This document shows positions 62,748 to 64,000 of a stretch of DNA of 64,000 nt, in pieces. The notes below the pieces were generated by a model that saw only the letters and a list, made by a program, of their open reading frames with translations, was not told where the DNA came from and searched no databases. The DNA comes from GCA-2711565 sp963664245 (GTDB lineage Bacteria > Bacteroidota > Bacteroidia > Bacteroidales > GCA-2711565). The translations under genes and the position numbers were made by a program. The stretch is taken from the NCBI GenBank assembly GCA_963664245.1, contig OY760934.1:496001-560000 (forward strand), read 5' to 3'. Position 1 is the stretch's first letter. Every line of letters starts with the position of its first letter.

Positions 62748-63975
62748 GAAAGCATTAATCGAAAATCAATCAAATAACAACGGCTTATACATGCCAGAAT
62801 TTATCCCTGAATTCGGGTCCCTCTTTTTGCGTTCTTTAAAACGCATGAGCGATACAGAAATAATGCAGGAAGTATTGTTCCCGTACGTCAGTGAATTTAT
62901 AAATAAGAATAAGCTCAGGGACATCATAGAAAAAAGCCTGAACTTTAAAATCCCATTGGTTCAAATCGAAGAAAACATTCATGTTTTGGAATTATTTCAC
63001 GGACCAACACTGGCATTTAAAGATGTAGGAGCGCGGTTTTTGTCGGAAATTTTAGGTGAGTTTAAAACCGAAAACAGCATCACCCGTATCCTGGTATCTA
63101 CATCGGGTGATACAGGCGGGGCTGTTGCTAGGGCTTTCTCCGGAAAAGAAGGCTTTGAAGTTTATGTGTTGTATCCGAAAAACGGGGTTAGCCTGTTTCA
63201 AGAAAGCCAGATTACCATGAACGCTAAAAATGTATTTCCAATTGAAGTAGACGGCACCTTTGATGATTGCCAACGCATGGTAAAATCTTTTCTGCAGAAC
63301 CAGGATTTGAGGCGTGAACTCAACCTTATCACTGCAAACTCAATTAACATCGGGCGATTACTTCCTCAAATCGTATATTATTTTCTGGCCTACAAGCAAC
63401 TTCCACATCACAAACACGATACGGTTATTTCTGTTCCGTGCGGAAACCTGGGTAACCTGACCGCCGGAGTAATTGCCAATAAAATGGGACTGCCGGTTCA
63501 TAAATTTGTTTCGGGGGTAAATGAAAACAAAGTTTTTTACAATTTATTAAAATCCGGAAACTTAAAAATCAAGCCTTCAGTAAAAACCTGTTCAAATGCA
63601 ATGGATGTAGGCAACCCCAGTAATTTAGATCGCTTAATGTATATCTGCAATCAGGATTTAGCAGAAATGAGAAGTGTAATTTGTAGCCAAACAATTAACG
63701 AAGAAGAATGTTTGGATACCATCTCGAACGTATATAAAAGCAGTAACTACATACTCGATCCGCATAGCGCGATCGGCTACCAAAGCTTAAAAAACAAAAT
63801 CAAGCCTTATCAAAGTGGAATATTTTTGGCTACGGCTCATCCCTCAAAATTTGAGCAGGTTGTTCAAAGAGCCATCCCTGAATACACTGCCAAACAAGCC
63901 ATAGAGATAAAAAATACGCATAAACGTTCAATAAAAAACGAAGAAAATGCATTGAAAGAAGTGCTTTACTCGTAA
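62701..63975 (+). CDS. thrC: Threonine synthase
   Basis: ThrC converts phosphohomoserine to threonine with PLP. The 424-residue protein has an N-terminal SFKKALIENQSNNNGLYMPEFIP, the PLP lysine in HGPTLAFKDVGARFL, the serine/threonine loop STSGDTGGAVARAF, and SVPCGNLGNLTAGVIANKMG. I take the ATG at 62701 (MKYINTKNR); an in-frame ATG at 62689 would add four residues. The gene overlaps the end of thrB by 47 bases, so translation is coupled. It ends 25 bases before the window edge. Confidence 0.95.
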   Translation: MKYINTKNRSNIVSFKKALIENQSNNNGLYMPEFIPEFGSLFLRSLKRMSDTEIMQEVLFPYVSEFINKNKLRDIIEKSLNFKIPLVQIEENIHVLELFHGPTLAFKDVGARFLSEILGEFKTENSITRILVSTSGDTGGAVARAFSGKEGFEVYVLYPKNGVSLFQESQITMNAKNVFPIEVDGTFDDCQRMVKSFLQNQDLRRELNLITANSINIGRLLPQIVYYFLAYKQLPHHKHDTVISVPCGNLGNLTAGVIANKMGLPVHKFVSGVNENKVFYNLLKSGNLKIKPSVKTCSNAMDVGNPSNLDRLMYICNQDLAEMRSVICSQTINEEECLDTISNVYKSSNYILDPHSAIGYQSLKNKIKPYQSGIFLATAHPSKFEQVVQRAIPEYTAKQAIEIKNTHKRSIKNEENALKEVLYS

Positions 63976-64000
63976 TGCCCTAACATAAACACGCTTACTT

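Overview
The window reads as AT-rich Bacteroidota chromosome, probably of the Bacteroidales/Marinilabiliales type. The evidence is repeated TAnnTTTG promoter -7 elements, weak or absent Shine-Dalgarno sites, and typical family content: LruC-domain lipoprotein, tricorn-like S41 protease, MORN/TPR protein, DUF3857 transglutaminases, FtsX/MacB permeases, a DUF6515-like protein and a Bacteroidota-type tyrosine recombinase. The taxonomic placement is inference from these features, not from a marker gene.

Positions 1 to about 17087 look like the right part of an integrated island. It ends beside a tyrosine recombinase (15685-16890) at a 50-nt 3' fragment of a tRNA, probably tRNA-Val(UAC), which still carries its own terminator. 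The left end of the island lies outside the window. The visible island carries (a) a type I restriction-modification operon, hsdR tail - hsdM - hsdS, translationally coupled to an AAA ATPase and an HNH nuclease that resemble a Septu (PtuA/PtuB)-type pair, with hsdM broken by a one-base frameshift; (b) a nine-gene, tightly overlapping minus-strand operon that interleaves all five parts of a branched-chain-amino-acid-type ABC importer with a ProC-like reductase, a fold-III PLP decarboxylase homologue lacking its PLP lysine and catalytic cysteine, and two unrecognised membrane proteins; (c) a RecA-like phage-type ATPase next to the integrase.

From 17100 rightwards the content looks like ordinary chromosome. 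17.3-19.4 kb holds three outer-membrane beta-barrel genes that share a conserved 5' leader. 19.4-25.3 kb (minus strand) holds a tricorn-like protease, a five-gene operon with the fluoride channel crcB, and a small secreted protein. 25.5-33.7 kb holds phosphate acetyltransferase, a C_GCAxxG_C_C protein, a PhoB/PhoR-like two-component system, an EamA transporter, an aminotransferase IV and a GNAT acetyltransferase. 33.75-38.5 kb is an amino-acid uptake/processing/racemisation operon (SSS symporter, M20 hydrolase, alanine racemase, second racemase).

38.6-45.5 kb contains a photolyase, an FtsX-type ABC permease, an SLC12/APC-type transporter and a CAP-SPOR protein. 45.7-53.2 kb is a probable operon of a giant TPR/MORN protein, two DUF3857 transglutaminase-like proteins (one apparently with its triad lost) and a small membrane protein. 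53.3-61.4 kb carries an LruC lipoprotein, a lipocalin, a second FtsX permease and an S9 peptidase. The window ends with a threonine operon: a leader peptide with eight consecutive Thr codons, then thrB and thrC, with no thrA between leader and thrB.
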